This document shows positions 61,911-64,000 of a stretch of 64,000 nucleotides of DNA, piece by piece (position 1 is the stretch's first letter; each line of letters begins with the position of its first letter). The stretch is from positions 1 through 64,000 of the forward strand of contig NZ_PDOA01000010.1 of assembly GCF_003116135.1 (NCBI RefSeq). The letters are read 5' to 3'. The notes beneath the pieces were generated by a model. The model was not told the origin of the DNA. It worked only from the letters and a program-made list of their open reading frames with translations, and made no database searches. A program made the translations under genes and the position numbers. Origin of the DNA: Teichococcus aestuarii (lineage in GTDB: Bacteria > Pseudomonadota > Alphaproteobacteria > Acetobacterales > Acetobacteraceae).

Positions 61911-62312
61911 ATGAGCGGCGATTTCGACGACACCATCTTCGCCCCCAAGGGCGGCTTCAGCGTGGTGATCCGCGACCTTTCGGGCGGCAACGGCGCCGAG
62001 CCGGTGGAGATCGTCCGCAACTTCCCGACCCTGCTGCAGGCCAACGGCTTCGCCCGCCGCTATGTGCGCGACAGCATCGAGCGCTGCCGCGCCCCCGGCC
62101 TGACGCCGGACGAGGTGCTGGCCGCCTGGTTCGCCTTCGGCGAGGATGCCGAGGTGACGGGCGCCGAGGCGCAGGGCTGGACCAGCGGCGCCGAGATCCG
62201 CGACTTCGCCGCCACGCCGAGCCGCGACCCGGAGGAGCGCAACTGGCGCATCCTCGACCCCCGCCGGCTCGAGGATGACGCGGATGCGGGCGAGGAGGGG
62301 GAAGAGGGATGA
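61911..62312 (+). CDS. hypothetical protein, 133 residues, coupled to gltX
   Basis: I recognise no family. The soluble acidic product has an N-terminal beta-type stretch (DDTIFAPKGGFSVVIRDL, EPVEIVRNFPTLLQANGFAR), a helical section (RYVRDSIERCRAPGLTPDEVL, AWFAFGEDAEV), SGAEIRDFAA and a Glu/Asp-rich tail (EDDADAGEEGEEG). It starts 28 bp after the NadE-like gene and overlaps gltX by four bases (ATGA), so it is expressed with both. The closest motif thought is a small regulatory or stress adaptor, but nothing supports a specific role. Confidence 0.72.
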   Translation: MSGDFDDTIFAPKGGFSVVIRDLSGGNGAEPVEIVRNFPTLLQANGFARRYVRDSIERCRAPGLTPDEVLAAWFAFGEDAEVTGAEAQGWTSGAEIRDFAATPSRDPEERNWRILDPRRLEDDADAGEEGEEG

Positions 62313-63658
62313 AGCTCCGCTTCGCGCCCAGCCCCACCGGCTACCTGCATGTCGGCAATGCCCGCGTGGCGGTGGCCAACTGGCTGCTGGCCCGCCGCCA
62401 TGGCGGCCGCTTCGTGCTGCGCTTCGACGACACCGACACCGAGCGCAGCAAGCCGGAATATGCCGCCGGCATCGAGGAGGACCTGCGCTGGCTGGGCCTC
62501 GACTGGGACGAGAGCTTCCGCCAGTCCGACCGGCTCGACCGCTATGAGTTGGCGGCGGAGAAGCTGAAGAAGAGCGGCCACCTCTACCCCTGCCTGGAGA
62601 GCGAGGAGGAGCTGCGCTTCAAGCGCGACCAGCGCCAGAAGCAGGGCCGCCCGCCGGTCTATGACCGCGCCGCACTGAAGATGACGGCCGAGCAGCTGCA
62701 ACGCGCGCTGGACAACGGCAAGAAGCCCTACTGGCGCTTCAAGCTGGCCACCCGCACGGTGGAGTGGCAGGACGGCGTGCTGGGCCGCCGCCAGGTGAAG
62801 CTGCCGCCCATCTCCGACCCCGTGCTGATCCGCGCCGACGGCTCCTTCCTCTACACCTTCACCTCGGTGGTGGACGACCTGGAGACGGGCGTCACCGACA
62901 TCGTGCGCGGCGAGGACCACGTCACCAACACCGGCGTGCAGATCGACATCCTCGAGGCGCTGGGCGGCCGCCCGCAGGGCAGGCCGGGCGCCATCCGCTT
63001 CGCGCACCTGCCGCTGCTGACCGATGCCGATGGAGGGCCGCTCTCCAAGCGGCTGAACTCCATGGGACTGCGGCAATTGCGGCGGGACGGCATCGAGCCG
63101 GTGGCGCTGGTCGGCTATCTCGCGGCGCTCGGCTCCTCGCAGGACCCGGTGGCGGCGCCGCCGGCGGCGCTGGCGCCGGGCTTCGCGCTCGCCAACATGT
63201 CGCGCAGCACGGCGCGCTTCGACCCGACGCAACTGCTGGCGCTGAACCGCCGCCACCTGCACGGGCTGGACTTCGCCACGGTGCGGGACCGCCTGCCTGA
63301 AGGCGCCGACGAGACCTTCTGGCTGGCCATCCGCGGCAATCTCGACCTGCTGGGCGAGGCGCGGGACTGGTGGGAGGTGGCGCGCGGCGAGATCGCGCCG
63401 GCGCCGCAGCCGGAGGAGGCGGAGTTCCTCGGCGCCGCGCTGGAGACGCTGCCGCCCGAGCCCTGGAACGAGGAAAGCTGGAGCGCCTGGACCCGCGCCC
63501 TCGGCGCCGCCACGGGGCGCAAGGGCAAGGCCCTGTTCCTGCCGCTGCGCCGGGCGCTGACGGGTGCCGAGCACGGGCCGGAGCTGAAGCTCTTCCTGCC
63601 GGTGATCGGGCGGGAGCGGGCGGTGGCCCGGCTGCGGGCGGCGCGGGGCGGCGCCTAG
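62309..63658 (+). CDS. gltX: glutamate-tRNA ligase
   Basis: The 449-residue class I synthetase has the HIGH-like motif in FAPSPTGYLHVGNAR (HVGN 14-17), FVLRFDDTDTERSKPEYA, DIVRGEDHVTNTGVQ, FAHLPLLTDADGGPLSKRLNS (KMSKS-like LSKR) and a C-terminal anticodon-binding helical domain. It charges tRNA-Glu, and probably tRNA-Gln in organisms lacking GlnRS, for later amidation. Alphaproteobacteria often have two GltX copies; which one this is cannot be told here. The ATG overlaps the preceding gene by four bases. The GYLHVGNARVAVANWL start is typical of alphaproteobacterial enzymes. Confidence 0.95.
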   Translation: MKLRFAPSPTGYLHVGNARVAVANWLLARRHGGRFVLRFDDTDTERSKPEYAAGIEEDLRWLGLDWDESFRQSDRLDRYELAAEKLKKSGHLYPCLESEEELRFKRDQRQKQGRPPVYDRAALKMTAEQLQRALDNGKKPYWRFKLATRTVEWQDGVLGRRQVKLPPISDPVLIRADGSFLYTFTSVVDDLETGVTDIVRGEDHVTNTGVQIDILEALGGRPQGRPGAIRFAHLPLLTDADGGPLSKRLNSMGLRQLRRDGIEPVALVGYLAALGSSQDPVAAPPAALAPGFALANMSRSTARFDPTQLLALNRRHLHGLDFATVRDRLPEGADETFWLAIRGNLDLLGEARDWWEVARGEIAPAPQPEEAEFLGAALETLPPEPWNEESWSAWTRALGAATGRKGKALFLPLRRALTGAEHGPELKLFLPVIGRERAVARLRAARGGA

Positions 63659-63697
63659 GGCGGAACCCCCGCGGGGGCGCGCGGCGCCCCCCGCCGC

Positions 63698-64000
63698 CTA
63701 CAGCGAGAAGCTCAGGCGCAGGCCGATGGCCTGGAAGCGGCGGTTCTCCTCATCCAGCCGCAGGATGCCGTTCTGGTAGTTCAGCATCACCGCCAGGGTC
63801 TCGGTGGGGTACCAGTTGAGGCCGGCCGTCCAGATGCGCTGGGCGCCGCCGCGCAGCACCGGGCCATTCCGCAGCTCGGCGGCGCTGTAGCGGCCGGCCA
63901 GCTCCCAGGCGCCCCAGGCGCTGTCCGCCTCCGGGGTCGGGCGCTTCCAGGTGCCGTCCTCGGCATCGTGCCGGCGTGGCCGGCCAAGCAGGGTGTAGGC
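63698..64000 (-). CDS. OprO/OprP-type porin, C-terminal part (5' end outside window)
   Basis: The last 100 residues of a gene that enters from the right edge on the minus strand are visible. They read SAWGAWELAGRYSAAELRNG, GGAQRIWTAGLNWYPTETLA, VMLNYQNGILRLDEENRRFQ and end AIGLRLSFSL at a TAG. The GAWEL-ARYS, GLNWYP and MLNYQ elements are the closing beta-strands of phosphate-selective-type porins, and the strand ending in aromatic/hydrophobic residues fits an outer-membrane beta-barrel. Substrate and full length are unknown. Confidence 0.78.
   Translation of the reverse strand, partial: AYTLLGRPRRHDAEDGTWKRPTPEADSAWGAWELAGRYSAAELRNGPVLRGGAQRIWTAGLNWYPTETLAVMLNYQNGILRLDEENRRFQAIGLRLSFSL

Overview
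The window is about 70% G+C, is densely packed with genes, and reads as chromosome of a free-living alphaproteobacterium, most likely Acetobacteraceae (Roseomonas-like). This rests on family content and gene order: ihfA-merR-tRNA-Pro, clpS-clpA, two phasins, an HWE histidine kinase, a petP-petR-type MarR/OmpR pair divergent from ilvE, rlmE-guaB-rsmB, glmU-glmS, and a Bug-type binding protein. No rRNA, CRISPR array, integrase, transposase or phage gene is visible. The genus is an inference; only family-level placement is supported.

Layout. 1-5.7 kb: the end of a TolC-type efflux gene, an L2HGDH-like FAD enzyme, the ABC-F ATPase Uup, a membrane HWE sensor kinase and GreB. 5.8-11.3 kb: a DMT exporter, then a leftward group (aspartate dehydrogenase, Bug binding protein, M20 peptidase) divergent from a LysR regulator. 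11.4-15.3 kb: leftward clpS, clpA and a phasin with TGC-N3-GCA sites upstream. 15.7-23.6 kb: envelope and amino-sugar genes (DD-carboxypeptidase, EF-hand protein, tRNA-Val, DUF3108 protein, gph, glmU-glmS, two small membrane proteins). 23.8-32.4 kb: gabD, tRNA-Gln, ppx/gppA, rlmE, guaB, rsmB, a GNAT enzyme, ihfA, a MerR regulator and tRNA-Pro. 32.6-41 kb: a small orphan gene, cysK divergent from an Rrf2 regulator, a complete branched-chain amino acid type ABC operon (livG-livF-binding protein-livH-livM) and a PAS-PAS chemoreceptor broken by a one-base frameshift.

41-45 kb holds a four-gene quaternary-amine ABC operon, followed by the decayed remains of a peptide ABC transporter (45.3-45.9 kb). 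46-50.6 kb: a TPR protein, ada, pyruvate kinase and a glycerate kinase (the last two forming a short path from glycerate to pyruvate). 50.7-57.9 kb: a KGG stress protein, ilvE, the MarR/response-regulator/kinase operon, a phospholipase D-like protein, a second phasin and a TetR-like regulator. 58-64 kb: proC-ybjN, a DMT exporter, a striking NAD-synthetase-like pseudoenzyme, a 133-residue orphan translationally coupled to gltX, and the C-terminal end of a porin running out of the window.

The strongest observation is the 454-residue NadE homologue at 60518-61882. It keeps the two-domain fold and continuous family similarity but has lost the nitrilase Glu, Lys and Cys and the SGGxDS P-loop. Other notable points are a nearly identical terminator cassette used after guaB and pyk, candidate operators in four divergent or upstream regions, and several short tandem repeats at gene ends. 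Everything here was read by eye from sequence and translations; no database search was run.
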